From UBA6136 sp044378425 (GTDB taxonomy: Bacteria; Pseudomonadota; Gammaproteobacteria; Methylococcales; Methylococcaceae): DNA of 8,579 bases. The stretch covers positions 1 to 8,579 of the forward strand of contig JBILXN010000099.1 of the NCBI GenBank assembly GCA_044378425.1, given 5' to 3'. A program made the translations under genes and the position numbers. The notes below the pieces were generated by a model. It made no database searches, was not told the DNA's origin, and saw only the letters and a list, made by a program, of their open reading frames with translations. Below are positions 1 through 6,290 of this stretch, piece by piece; the first letter of the stretch is position 1, and every line of letters starts with the position of its first letter.

Positions 1-83
1 CGGTAAGGCTGGCCCTAAATCCACGCACCCCATTGTTGGGAGCGATCCATTACCGGCATAGCTAGTGTCCGTCAGGAGACCTA

Positions 84-112
84 TTGCCCGTAGTGGTGAG
101 CCGTCCGGGCAA
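84..112 (-). terminator. Inverted repeat downstream of gltA, possible terminator
   Basis: A perfect 7-bp inverted repeat (TTGCCCG at 84-90, CGGGCAA at 106-112, loop of 15) lies 15 bases past the gltA stop. Neither strand has a convincing T-run after the stem, so intrinsic termination is only a guess; it could instead stabilise the 3' end of the mRNA. No gene is visible in the rest of 1-126. A longer-range repeat CGGTAA (1-6) / TTACCG (50-55) is also present there and has no assigned role. Confidence 0.3.
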
Positions 113-126
113 AAGGGGGGACAGGT

Positions 127-1428
127 TTAGATCGTCTTGCGGCGGTCGTTGGGGACATCCCTGCGGGTGGCGCCCGTATAGAGTTGGCGGGGGCGGCCGA
201 TCCGCTGTTCCGGGTCCGAAATCATTTCGTCCCAATGGGCCACCCAGCCCACGGTGCGGCCCATGGCGAACATGGCGGTGAAGAGGGTGGTCGGAATGCC
301 CAGGGCATGAAGGACAATCCCCGAGTAGAAGTCGACGTTTGGGTACAGTTTCTTGGCGATGAAGTAGTCGTCTTCCAGCGCGATACGCTCCAGTTCCAGT
401 GCCAGTTTGAACAGCTTGTTGTCCTGCAGATGAAGTTCCTCCAGCACCTCATGGCAGGTGGTGCGCATGAGCTTTGCCCGTGGGTCGTGGTTCTTGTAAA
501 CCCGGTGGCCAAAGCCCATGAGCCGGAAGGGGTCCTGCTTGTCTTTGGCCTTTGCAATAAATTCCGGGATGCGGGAAACATCGCCTATGGTGTTCAGCAT
601 ATGGAGTACCGACTCGTTTGCCCCGCCGTGTGCGGCCCCCCAGAGACAGGCAATGCCAGCCGCGACACAGGCAAACGGGTTAGCACCACTGGAGCCTGCC
701 AGCCGGACGGTGGAGGTCGAGGCATTCTGCTCGTGATCGGCGTGCAGGATAAGAATCCGATCAAGCGCACGAACCAGGACCGGGTTGGCGACGTAGTCGT
801 CGCACGGTGTGGCGTGCATCATCCGCAGGAAGTTTTCCACGTAACCCAGCTTGTTCTGCGGGTACATGAAAGGCATGCCCATGCTGTATTTGTGGCACAT
901 GGCGACGATGGTTGGCACCTTGGCAATCAGACGGATAGCGGACATTTCGCGATCGCCCTTGGAGCGGATATCCAGTGCATCGTGATAGAAGGCCGATAGT
1001 GCGCCCACGACGCCCACCATAATCGCCATGGGGTGGGCATCACGGCGGAAGCCTTTGAAAAAATTGGTCAGTTGGTCGTGCACCATGGTGTGCATGGTGA
1101 TGTCGTGGGTGAAGCGAGTGAGTGGCTCGGGGTCCGGTAGCTCGCCGTTCAGAATCAGGTAGCAGACTTCCAGGAAGTGGCAGCGCTCAGCCAGTTGCTC
1201 AATCGGGTAACCCCGGTAAAGCAGCACGCCGGCCTCCCCGTCGATGAAGGTAATGGTTGACCGGCAACTGGCGGTCGAATTGAAGCCGGGGTCGTAAGTG
1301 AACATCCCGGTATTCTTGTAAAGTGCCTGAACATCAACAACGCTGGGTCCCATGGCGCCGGAAAGGACCGGGAGTTCGCAGAGTGGGTTGTTGTCGTGCG
1401 TGAGGGTTATGCAATCAGCGTTGGTCAT
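127..1428 (-). CDS. gltA: Citrate synthase, type I
   Basis: Condenses acetyl-CoA and oxaloacetate to citrate and CoA, the entry step of the TCA cycle, in the cytoplasm. The 433-residue length is normal for the bacterial hexameric class. The catalytic triad is visible: His267 in AHGGANES, His308 in GFGHRVYKNHDP, and Asp366 in NVDFYSGI. The C-terminus carries the family signature RPRQLYTG. I chose the ATG at 1426-1428 because the product then begins MTNADCITL, as in relatives. The frame stays open 25 codons further upstream to 1503, but those residues look non-native. The ribosome binding site is weak (AGAGAG). A 32-codon membrane-protein ORF lies 133 bases upstream on the same strand and a leader hairpin sits between them, so the two may share a transcript. 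Nothing looks broken. Identification is firm; the start is likely but not certain. Confidence 0.96.
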   Translation of the reverse strand: MTNADCITLTHDNNPLCELPVLSGAMGPSVVDVQALYKNTGMFTYDPGFNSTASCRSTITFIDGEAGVLLYRGYPIEQLAERCHFLEVCYLILNGELPDPEPLTRFTHDITMHTMVHDQLTNFFKGFRRDAHPMAIMVGVVGALSAFYHDALDIRSKGDREMSAIRLIAKVPTIVAMCHKYSMGMPFMYPQNKLGYVENFLRMMHATPCDDYVANPVLVRALDRILILHADHEQNASTSTVRLAGSSGANPFACVAAGIACLWGAAHGGANESVLHMLNTIGDVSRIPEFIAKAKDKQDPFRLMGFGHRVYKNHDPRAKLMRTTCHEVLEELHLQDNKLFKLALELERIALEDDYFIAKKLYPNVDFYSGIVLHALGIPTTLFTAMFAMGRTVGWVAHWDEMISDPEQRIGRPRQLYTGATRRDVPNDRRKTI

Positions 1429-1453
1429 GGTCTCTCTTGCCCCGTTAGTGTGC

Positions 1454-1475
1454 CCCCGTCGGGTTACGACAGGGG
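1454..1475 (-). promoter_or_regulatory. Hairpin in the gltA 5' leader
   Basis: On the minus strand this reads as a GC-rich stem. CCCC pairs with GGGG and GTCG with CGAC, with one bulged base and a 5-base loop. It ends about 26 bases before the gltA start codon. There is no following T-run, so it is not a typical intrinsic terminator. It might separate the upstream small gene from gltA, block an RNase, or modulate translation. The structure is seen in the sequence; any role is inferred. Confidence 0.35.
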
Positions 1476-1561
1476 CTGTGTGCCTGTATGTCCTCACATG
1501 CACGCTCTATGCCGCCCGCTGCTGGATTGATCCGTAATACGTCGGCACTCGATATGGGGTC

Positions 1562-1660
1562 TTAGTCTCTATGATCCAGAACGGTTTTGACTATGGCCGC
1601 GATCAGGAGGATCACGCTCATGAACATTGAAACGACGACGACAGTGCTTAGCATATCCAT
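1562..1660 (-). CDS. Small predicted single-span membrane protein, 32 aa
   Basis: A 32-codon ORF not recognised as any named family. It begins MDMLSTVVVV, has one hydrophobic stretch at about residues 5-27, and ends with a charged tail KTVLDHRD after TAA-terminated translation. This suggests a single inner-membrane helix. The start is supported by AGAGGA 8 bases upstream of the ATG at 1658-1660. The same frame is open further upstream (to 1780), but that part has no such site and reads as unstructured. It lies upstream of gltA on the same strand with a 133-base gap. Its size and layout resemble small subunits or regulators of membrane complexes, but no homology to CydX or similar is evident. 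An opposing plus-strand frame also has a purine-rich AGGAGG, which here is simply the complement of Ile/Leu codons. Moderate confidence that it is translated. Confidence 0.5.
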   Translation of the reverse strand: MDMLSTVVVVSMFMSVILLIAAIVKTVLDHRD

Positions 1661-2063
1661 TTTCAGATCCTCTTTGGGTGGGTTGGCAGGCATTAACGAT
1701 GAGCGATATCGCCGTACCGCACCAGAGGCTGAACAGCAGAATGATTGTTTCCGGATGCGATGCAAAAACCTGAGATGCACGGGGTTGGCGCAAAAATTGG
1801 TGACAATAGGGTGCAGTCCTGAGGTTCCGCTTCAGTTGCATTTCGTGTGGCCGGCCCGTGAATGGCACCGGGGTTGAACTTCCGTTGCCGCCAACGATCA
1901 ACCGGGCCGGGTGATTTCTGGCGATGCCGTTGACTGAGCCTGCACACAAAAAAGAGTAGGCCATCAGGTAGCGCCAAAGCGGATCATCCATGATCGAACA
2001 GCCGCGACCCAACCGAGTGCCATTGCCGGACTGGGTGGGCATTTAATAAGCCACGGAGGCCCC
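1661..2063. other. Gene-poor stretch between small membrane ORF and msrA
   Basis: About 400 bases with no gene I can recognise. A minus-strand frame runs from an ATG at 1989-1991 to 1569 and includes a hydrophobic patch (residues like ETIILLFSLWCGTAISLIV). It lacks a clear ribosome binding site and overlaps the better-supported 32-codon ORF in another frame, so I do not call it. A weak plus-strand promoter candidate for msrA is TTGACT at 1930-1935 with AGAGTA at 1953-1958. The msrA ribosome binding site GGAGG is at 2055-2059. Confidence 0.4.
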
Positions 2064-2729
2064 ATGTTGAACATGTTCAGAAACATCCCCGAATTGCCGG
2101 ATCCGGATCAGGCTCTGCCCGGTCGTCACGAAGCCATTCCGACTGCCGAGTACCATTACGTCAACCAGCACCCCCTCAAGCCTCCTTATCCTGAGGGATT
2201 CGAGCGGGCGGTGTTTGGGCTGGGTTGCTTCTGGGGTGCCGAGCGAAAATTCTGGCAGGTGCCTGGCGTATGGGTCACTGCGGTCGGTTACGCCGGGGGC
2301 TATACGCCAAATCCAACCTACGACGAAGTGTGCAGTGGGCAGACGGGCCATGCCGAGGTCGTGCTGGTCGTCTATGCGCCTGATCGTATCGACTATTCCG
2401 AACTCCTCAAGCTATTTTTTGAGTCCCATAATCCCACCCAAGGGATGAGGCAGGGTAACGATGTAGGCACCCAGTATCGCTCGGTGCTGTATGTTTATAC
2501 CGAGGAGCAGTCCAGATTGGCGAAGCTCGGGCGGAAAACTTTTCAGGCGGCGCTAGGGCAGGCGGGCAGGTCAGTCGCGATCACGACCGAGATTGCGGAT
2601 GCCCCCGAGTTTTTCTTTGCAGAACCCTATCACCAGCAATATCTGGCCAAGAACCCCGCAGGCTATTGCGGGTTGGGTGGTATGGGGGTTGAATTTGATT
2701 GCGTTGGCCTGAGGCATAACCAGGGATGA
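2064..2729 (+). CDS. msrA: Peptide-methionine (S)-S-oxide reductase MsrA
   Basis: Reduces the S epimer of methionine sulfoxide in proteins and free methionine, using thioredoxin as electron source; it repairs oxidative damage in the cytoplasm. The product is 221 residues, close to E. coli MsrA. The catalytic motif GCFWG is present with Cys55. The conserved AVGYAGG (73-79), TGHAEVV (94-100) and HNPTQ (122-126) blocks follow. Near the C-terminus NPAGYCGLGG supplies a resolving Cys202. The second resolving cysteine typical of the E. coli-like C-terminal tail is not at the same spacing, although Cys213 could serve. The start at 2064 has GGAGG four bases upstream; a second in-frame ATG at 2073 is less well placed. 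It appears monocistronic, with a stem-loop 40 bases after the stop. Proximity to the redox regulators regBA is suggestive but they are separated by the stem. Confidence 0.96.
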   Translation: MLNMFRNIPELPDPDQALPGRHEAIPTAEYHYVNQHPLKPPYPEGFERAVFGLGCFWGAERKFWQVPGVWVTAVGYAGGYTPNPTYDEVCSGQTGHAEVVLVVYAPDRIDYSELLKLFFESHNPTQGMRQGNDVGTQYRSVLYVYTEEQSRLAKLGRKTFQAALGQAGRSVAITTEIADAPEFFFAEPYHQQYLAKNPAGYCGLGGMGVEFDCVGLRHNQG

Positions 2730-2768
2730 AGGCCGATGGTCGGGTTGGACGTTGTTGCGAACATAAAA

Positions 2769-2798
2769 AAAGCAGGGGGGGTTGTCGGTCCCTGCTTT
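2769..2798. terminator. Stem-loop after msrA; T-tract faces minus strand
   Basis: A perfect 9-bp stem, AAAGCAGGG (2769-2777) with CCCTGCTTT (2790-2798), loop of 12. Read on the plus strand (from msrA) it is preceded by seven A and followed by only three T then GAGAGG. Read on the minus strand the same stem is followed by seven T (2765-2771), the better intrinsic terminator. It probably ends msrA transcripts at least partly, and would efficiently stop any leftward transcript entering from the regB side. Confidence 0.65.
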
Positions 2799-2824
2799 GA
2801 GAGGTATTCCTAGCGCACAGTATG

Positions 2825-2840
2825 CATCAGGTCGCTGATG
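2825..2840. repeat. Short palindrome upstream of regB
   Basis: CATCAG (2825-2830) and CTGATG (2835-2840) form a perfect 6-bp inverted repeat around GTCG. It sits about 70 bases before the putative -35 of regB. It could be an operator half-site pair or a small hairpin; nothing else in the sequence assigns a role. Confidence 0.3.
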
Positions 2841-2909
2841 GTGTTGCTCCGATCAGTGGGGCCAGTCTAACGATACTGATTTCCTTAATGAATGTGGCAA
2901 ATTGCCGCA

Positions 2910-2938
2910 TTGACGCAACAGAGTACACATTCGACTAT
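2910..2938 (+). promoter_or_regulatory. Possible sigma-70 promoter of regBA
   Basis: TTGACG (2910-2915) matches the -35 consensus at five of six positions. Seventeen bases on is GACTAT (2933-2938), a weak -10. Initiation would be expected at about 2944-2946, exactly at the second candidate regB ATG, which would give a leaderless or nearly leaderless mRNA. This agrees with the absence of a ribosome binding site before either candidate start, but it remains an inference. Confidence 0.3.
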
Positions 2939-2945
2939 CACTGTT

Positions 2946-4286
2946 ATGCAAAAAGAACCCCTTTCCAGTATCCCTGGCCCGATCATGGTGGCCAGAGACG
3001 CCCGCCAGAGCCTGCGCTGGCTGTTTTTCCTTCGCAATCTGATGATTGTTGGGGAAGGTCTGGTGATTTTCATCAGCCTCTATGGGCTGAATATTCCACT
3101 GCGTGAGGTGCCGCTGTGGGCTATTCTCACCTTTCTGTGTGCCTTCAACTGGTGGACGTGGTTGCGGCTGGGCAGCAGCGACATCATTACCGAGAACGAA
3201 CTGTTCCTACAGCTCTCTTTTGATGTCCTTGCGATCACGGCGATACTCTATTTTACTGGCGGCGCCACCAACCCCATCGCCTGGTTTTTTCTGCTGCCGC
3301 TCATTATTGCGGCCACCGTGCTCCCCCAGGAATACACCTGGTACATGGTGATCTTCACGTCGGGCTGCTATACCCTGCTGATGGGGTATTACACGCCGCT
3401 GCCTGATCTGCAGCCGGTGGGCCTGCAAAATGATTCCATCCACCGCATGCATGCCATGATGCCAGCTCATGATTTGGATCTGCATGTGTTTGGGATGTGG
3501 TTCGGGTTCGTATTCAGTGCGGTGATGGTGGCCTATTTTGTGGTGGAAATGGCCAAGAACCTGCGTGCAAGAGAGAGCAGTCTGGCAGAGGCCCGGGAGC
3601 AGAGCCTGCGTAATGAGCGGGTTGTCGCGCTAGGTACACTGGCCGCTGGTGCAGCCCATGAAATGGGCACGCCGCTGGGTACCATGGCGATCCTGATCGG
3701 TGAAATTCAGGATGAGTGTGAGTCTGGGGAAAATCCCGAACTGGCTGAAAAAATGCGTATTCTCCGTGAGCAGGTGGGCCGCTGCAAGCAGGCACTCTCC
3801 ATCATGTCTGCCACTGCTGGTGAGATTCGGGCGGAGAGCGGTCGCATCAAGTCGCTAACGAGCTACATTGATGAGCTCATAGCGGACTGGCGGCACCAGC
3901 GCCCGGATGCCCGACTCAGTTATCGTAAGTCAGGCCCAAAGCCTGCCCCTGATATTTTGGCCGAGCAGACCCTGACCCATGCGCTCATCAATATTCTCAA
4001 CAATGCCTCGGAAGTATCACCTGCCGGCGTTGAGTTGCGGGTACGGTGGACCTATGCCGCCATCACCCTGGTTATCCTTGATCGCGGTCCTGGCCTCGCG
4101 CCGGGCCTGATTGATCAGATTGGCAAGTCGCCTGTATCGACCAAGGAGTCGGGTCTGGGTGTTGGGTTGTTTCTGGCGTTTGCCACGATCAACCGGCTGG
4201 GAGGCACCATAGAGATGGTCTCCCGCGAAAAAGGCGGCATAAGGACCACTATAGTTTTGCCGGTTGTTGGAAAAATGGGGGCTTGA
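2946..4286 (+). CDS. regB: Redox-sensing sensor histidine kinase RegB (PrrB/ActS family)
   Basis: Inner-membrane kinase that senses the redox state and phosphorylates RegA, a global regulator of energy metabolism in the RegBA/PrrBA family. For the 446-residue form: about six hydrophobic segments (near 24-45, 54-72, 86-103, 110-126, 131-149, 181-200). The family's quinone-site motif is seen as GGATNP at 105-110. The H-box AAHEMGTPLG has phospho-acceptor His238. Cys280 in GRCKQ lies where the redox-active cysteine of RegB is found. The catalytic ATPase domain follows with an N-box (NILNNASE, 349-356), DRGPGL (379-384) and GLGVGLFLAF (403-412). The start is uncertain. An ATG at 2892 would add 18 residues, but neither start has a ribosome binding site, and a promoter-like TTGACG at 2910 favours 2946. 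The stop TGA overlaps the regA ATG, implying translational coupling. Confidence 0.93.
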   Translation: MQKEPLSSIPGPIMVARDARQSLRWLFFLRNLMIVGEGLVIFISLYGLNIPLREVPLWAILTFLCAFNWWTWLRLGSSDIITENELFLQLSFDVLAITAILYFTGGATNPIAWFFLLPLIIAATVLPQEYTWYMVIFTSGCYTLLMGYYTPLPDLQPVGLQNDSIHRMHAMMPAHDLDLHVFGMWFGFVFSAVMVAYFVVEMAKNLRARESSLAEAREQSLRNERVVALGTLAAGAAHEMGTPLGTMAILIGEIQDECESGENPELAEKMRILREQVGRCKQALSIMSATAGEIRAESGRIKSLTSYIDELIADWRHQRPDARLSYRKSGPKPAPDILAEQTLTHALINILNNASEVSPAGVELRVRWTYAAITLVILDRGPGLAPGLIDQIGKSPVSTKESGLGVGLFLAFATINRLGGTIEMVSREKGGIRTTIVLPVVGKMGA

Positions 4287-4846
4287 TGAGCGCGGATGTA
4301 TTGGCTGAACTGTCGCCGCGACCCACGCTTTTGCTTGTCGATGACGACCCTACCTTTTGCGGTGTCTTGGCGCAGGCTCTAAAAAAGCGTGGCTTCGATG
4401 TGCAGTCGGCAACCGATGTGGTGGCCGGTATCACGCTGGCAGAAGCCATTGAGCCAGAATATGCCGTCATAGACCTTAGAATCGGTCAGGAATCGGGTCT
4501 GGTTCTGGTCAAACGGTTACATGAACTGGATGCCAATACTCGAATCATTATGCTCACTGGTTTCGCCAGCATTGCAACGGCGGTTGAAGCGATCAAACTC
4601 GGGGCCGTTCACTACTTGGCCAAACCCGCCGATGTCGATGAAATTGTCACTGCCCTGCACAAGGATCAGGGAGACGACACGGTTGAGATCAAGGATAAGC
4701 CGCTGTCGGTTCGGCGTTTGGAATGGGAGCACCTGCAGAAGGTGTTAGTCGAGCATGGCGGTAATATTTCAGCCGCTGCCCGCGCGCTCGGCATGCACCG
4801 GCGTACGCTGCAGAGAAAGCTGGAAAAACGGCCCGTTAAGGATTGA
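4286..4846 (+). CDS. regA: Redox response regulator RegA (PrrA/ActR family)
   Basis: DNA-binding partner of RegB. The 186-residue length fits the family. The N-terminal receiver domain shows the acidic cluster Asp19-Asp21 in LLLVDDDP, phospho-acceptor Asp63 in AVIDLRIG, Thr91 in MLTGFAS and Lys113 in LAKPAD. After a short linker a Fis-type helix-turn-helix occupies about 157-182, with the highly conserved block GGNISAAARALGMHRRTLQR characteristic of RegA. I used the ATG at 4286-4288, whose A is the last base of the regB stop (TGATG). A TTG at 4283 in the same frame would add only one residue. The regA stop itself overlaps the ATG of the next small ORF in the same TGATG manner. Autoregulation is common in this family but no operator is evident here. 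Confidence 0.96.
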   Translation: MSADVLAELSPRPTLLLVDDDPTFCGVLAQALKKRGFDVQSATDVVAGITLAEAIEPEYAVIDLRIGQESGLVLVKRLHELDANTRIIMLTGFASIATAVEAIKLGAVHYLAKPADVDEIVTALHKDQGDDTVEIKDKPLSVRRLEWEHLQKVLVEHGGNISAAARALGMHRRTLQRKLEKRPVKD

Positions 4847-4986
4847 TGGAGCCGATTGGTCCGATGTGGCTAGAACTGTGGATCCAGGAGTTGTGGCAAG
4901 ATCTCATGAATCATGGCCCGGCAGCTAAAGCCGCTCATGGCTATGCCAACGAGGACAATCAACGTGAGCACTTGGCAGTGCTCTAA
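4846..4986 (+). CDS. Small protein of 46 aa, translationally coupled to regA
   Basis: Not recognised. The ATG (4846-4848) shares its A with the regA TGA stop, the same arrangement as regB-regA, and AAGGA lies just upstream (4838-4842, spacing a little short). The product opens MEPIGPMW and has a Trp/Leu-rich amphipathic-looking helix at about residues 7-21, with Trp8, Trp12 and Trp17. An Ala-rich stretch (25-34) and a polar, acidic C-terminus follow. There is no obvious transmembrane span, signal peptide or metal motif; the Trp helix could bind a membrane surface or a protein partner. It ends at TAA, 64 bases before a probable terminator, so it would be the last gene of the regBA operon. Its position suggests a role tied to RegB/RegA signalling, but that is inference. 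The alternative is a chance ORF; the exact overlap argues against that. Confidence 0.55.
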   Translation: MEPIGPMWLELWIQELWQDLMNHGPAAKAAHGYANEDNQREHLAVL

Positions 4987-5049
4987 CAGAGCGGCAGAAA
5001 ACCAAACACCCTTGGGCCAGCATACCCTACAAAAAATGATCGCTGGTCG

Positions 5050-5080
5050 AGGCCGGGCACGACTGGGCCTTCTTTTGTTA
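5050..5080 (+). terminator. Probable terminator of the regBA operon
   Basis: AGGCC (5050-5054) pairs with GGCCT (5066-5070) around an 11-base loop, and TCTTTTGTT follows directly. The stem is short but GC-rich and the T-rich tail is on the plus strand, between convergent regBA and the cas4-like gene. It ends nine bases before the stop of the minus-strand gene. Confidence 0.5.
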
Positions 5081-5089
5081 CGGCTCCGA

Positions 5090-6019
5090 TCAGAGTGTAG
5101 CGGCAATTCTCTCGATGAGTTGCCGTGCGCGGAAAAGCTCGGGCTGGCAGTGAGTCAGTAGAGAGCAGGTCCGACATTTTGCCGGATCCGCCAAGGGGCT
5201 TGCGAGGTCGCCGGACTGGAGGAGATGGCGGGTTTGTTTCGTCAACATGCCGACCTTGGTTCGCAGCTCAGTTGTCAGGCTCATGGCCTTTCGGTGGCGG
5301 GAGGTGCTGTGAATTAACAGCGCTTCGGTGATGGTCGCTCCGGTCATTTCCTCCAGGCACAGCATTTGGGCGGCAATGGCAATTTCATCTTGTTCATGAT
5401 TTCGGCGCAGCCCATGCAAGTACTGAATGGGGCGTATTGTCCCGTCCGTTTTCAACTCCACCTCATCCGCTGTCCCTATCAAGCCCAGTCGTTCACTGAT
5501 CAGGGGTATGTCGGTCTGAATTTCCACCTCCTGCTCACGATTTCCGCCAGCAACAGGGGATCGCATAACTTGCCGTGATTCGGCCCTATTTGTCATGTTC
5601 TCGGGGTTAGCCTCAGCCTGGTGCGCCAATGCACACAGCCGGGGGCAATAAAGAAAATGCTGAAGTGCTGAAATCGGAATCAATGTGGCAGTCTTGGCGC
5701 TTTTCTGTTGGCGATAAGCCGTAGTCTGGGAACCCGCTCTAAGGGTTGGCCCAGGGCTGGCGAAGTGGTGTGTTGTCGGCAGCCCTTGCAAGGGTTTGCG
5801 GCGGATTCCATGCACGGACTCCGATGCGGATAGCTTGTTACTGTGAACCGCGGAGTTGAGTCTAGGGGAAGGCAGGGTCAGTTCCCGATCCGTCACGCAC
5901 GATAAGAGTAGGGTCGGCTTGTCATGCTGAGCTACGGCTTGGGCGAACCCATCGGTGCTGATATCCGGCCTGGCAGAGCGGGCGAGGGTACCTGCAATTG
6001 TAAGGGAGGGGGATTTCAT
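5090..6019 (-). CDS. Degenerate Cas4-like (RecB-fold, Fe-S) protein, solitary
   Basis: The C-terminal 195 residues match Cas4, the Fe-S exonuclease that trims CRISPR prespacers. The opening block ISALQHFLYCPRLCALAH (116-133) gives Cys125, and CRTCSLLTHC (282-291) gives the other three cluster cysteines. ERLGLIGTADEVEL keeps Asp185, and IAAQMLCLEEMTG keeps Gln218. The usual EYKRG block (E-x-K catalytic pair) instead reads QYLHG at 199-203, and the His of the GRxxHE block is also missing (SRQVMRS). Nuclease activity is therefore unlikely. Residues 1-112 are an extension that Cas4 does not normally have and that I do not recognise. The true start could be internal, for example a TTG at 5681-5683. 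The frame has no stop codon across 309 residues, so it is not simply rubble. No cas1, cas2, effector or array is visible in this window. The family call is confident; function and start are not. Confidence 0.7.
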   Translation of the reverse strand: MKSPSLTIAGTLARSARPDISTDGFAQAVAQHDKPTLLLSCVTDRELTLPSPRLNSAVHSNKLSASESVHGIRRKPLQGLPTTHHFASPGPTLRAGSQTTAYRQQKSAKTATLIPISALQHFLYCPRLCALAHQAEANPENMTNRAESRQVMRSPVAGGNREQEVEIQTDIPLISERLGLIGTADEVELKTDGTIRPIQYLHGLRRNHEQDEIAIAAQMLCLEEMTGATITEALLIHSTSRHRKAMSLTTELRTKVGMLTKQTRHLLQSGDLASPLADPAKCRTCSLLTHCQPELFRARQLIERIAATL

Positions 6020-6186
6020 TCTTGCACTCGCTGATCAGGGGAATAAGCAGGTGACGAGACAGCGGGGGGCGGACGATCGGCTGTCTCAATGTCAAAGATG
6101 CCTATGAATGCGCCCATGGCAGTCATCAATTTTACGCTGCAAAGATAGCGAACTGACCCGGGTTTGTGTGTTTCATTTTCTGTCAT
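6016..6186 (-). CDS. Doubtful 56-aa ORF overlapping the start of the cas4-like gene
   Basis: From the ATG at 6184-6186 (AGGGA 8 bases upstream) the product begins MTENETHKPG and ends SPDQRVQE. Its TGA stop overlaps the first candidate ATG of the cas4-like ORF (ATGA at 6016-6019). No family is recognised and no hydrophobic span or motif stands out beyond a short hydrophobic patch around MTAMGAFIGIF. If the cas4-like gene really begins at 6019, this could be its coupled upstream partner. If the extension is not translated, this is probably chance. The frame also runs upstream to 6273. Confidence 0.2.
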   Translation of the reverse strand: MTENETHKPGSVRYLCSVKLMTAMGAFIGIFDIETADRPPPAVSSPAYSPDQRVQE

Positions 6187-6290
6187 GCCCGCAGTCCCTG
6201 CTGGGACGTGAAGGTCGAGTCCTGTTTGGACTTTGGTACAGCATGTTATGGGCCAAGGCGGACGGACAAACATATATTTCTATATCCCCG
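6187..6290. other. Non-coding stretch with two small hairpins
   Basis: I see no gene here. Two short perfect inverted repeats lie 10 bases apart: GTCCC/GGGAC (6194-6198, 6203-6207) and AGTCC/GGACT (6218-6222, 6228-6232). They precede the sigma-32-like promoter of groES. They might be remnants of an older element or protein-binding sites; no T-run follows either. Confidence 0.3.

Noticed and set aside
184..999. Long plus-strand open frame opposite gltA (271 codons)
   Set aside because: It is antisense to a clear citrate synthase, has no ribosome binding site or recognisable domain, and is a typical shadow of a GC-rich gene.
1620..1877. Plus-strand ORF with AGGAGG nine bases before an ATG
   Set aside because: The AGGAGG is the complement of Ile/Leu codons in the opposing membrane-protein ORF, and the encoded product has no plausible protein character.
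1569..1991. Minus-strand open frame with a hydrophobic patch upstream of the 32-codon gene
   Set aside because: No ribosome binding site, no recognised family, and its end overlaps a better-supported ORF in another frame. Kept only as a remark.
4987..6290. Insertion sequence or genomic-island boundaries around the Cas4-like gene
   Set aside because: No transposase, integrase, terminal inverted repeats, target duplications or intact tRNA could be found.
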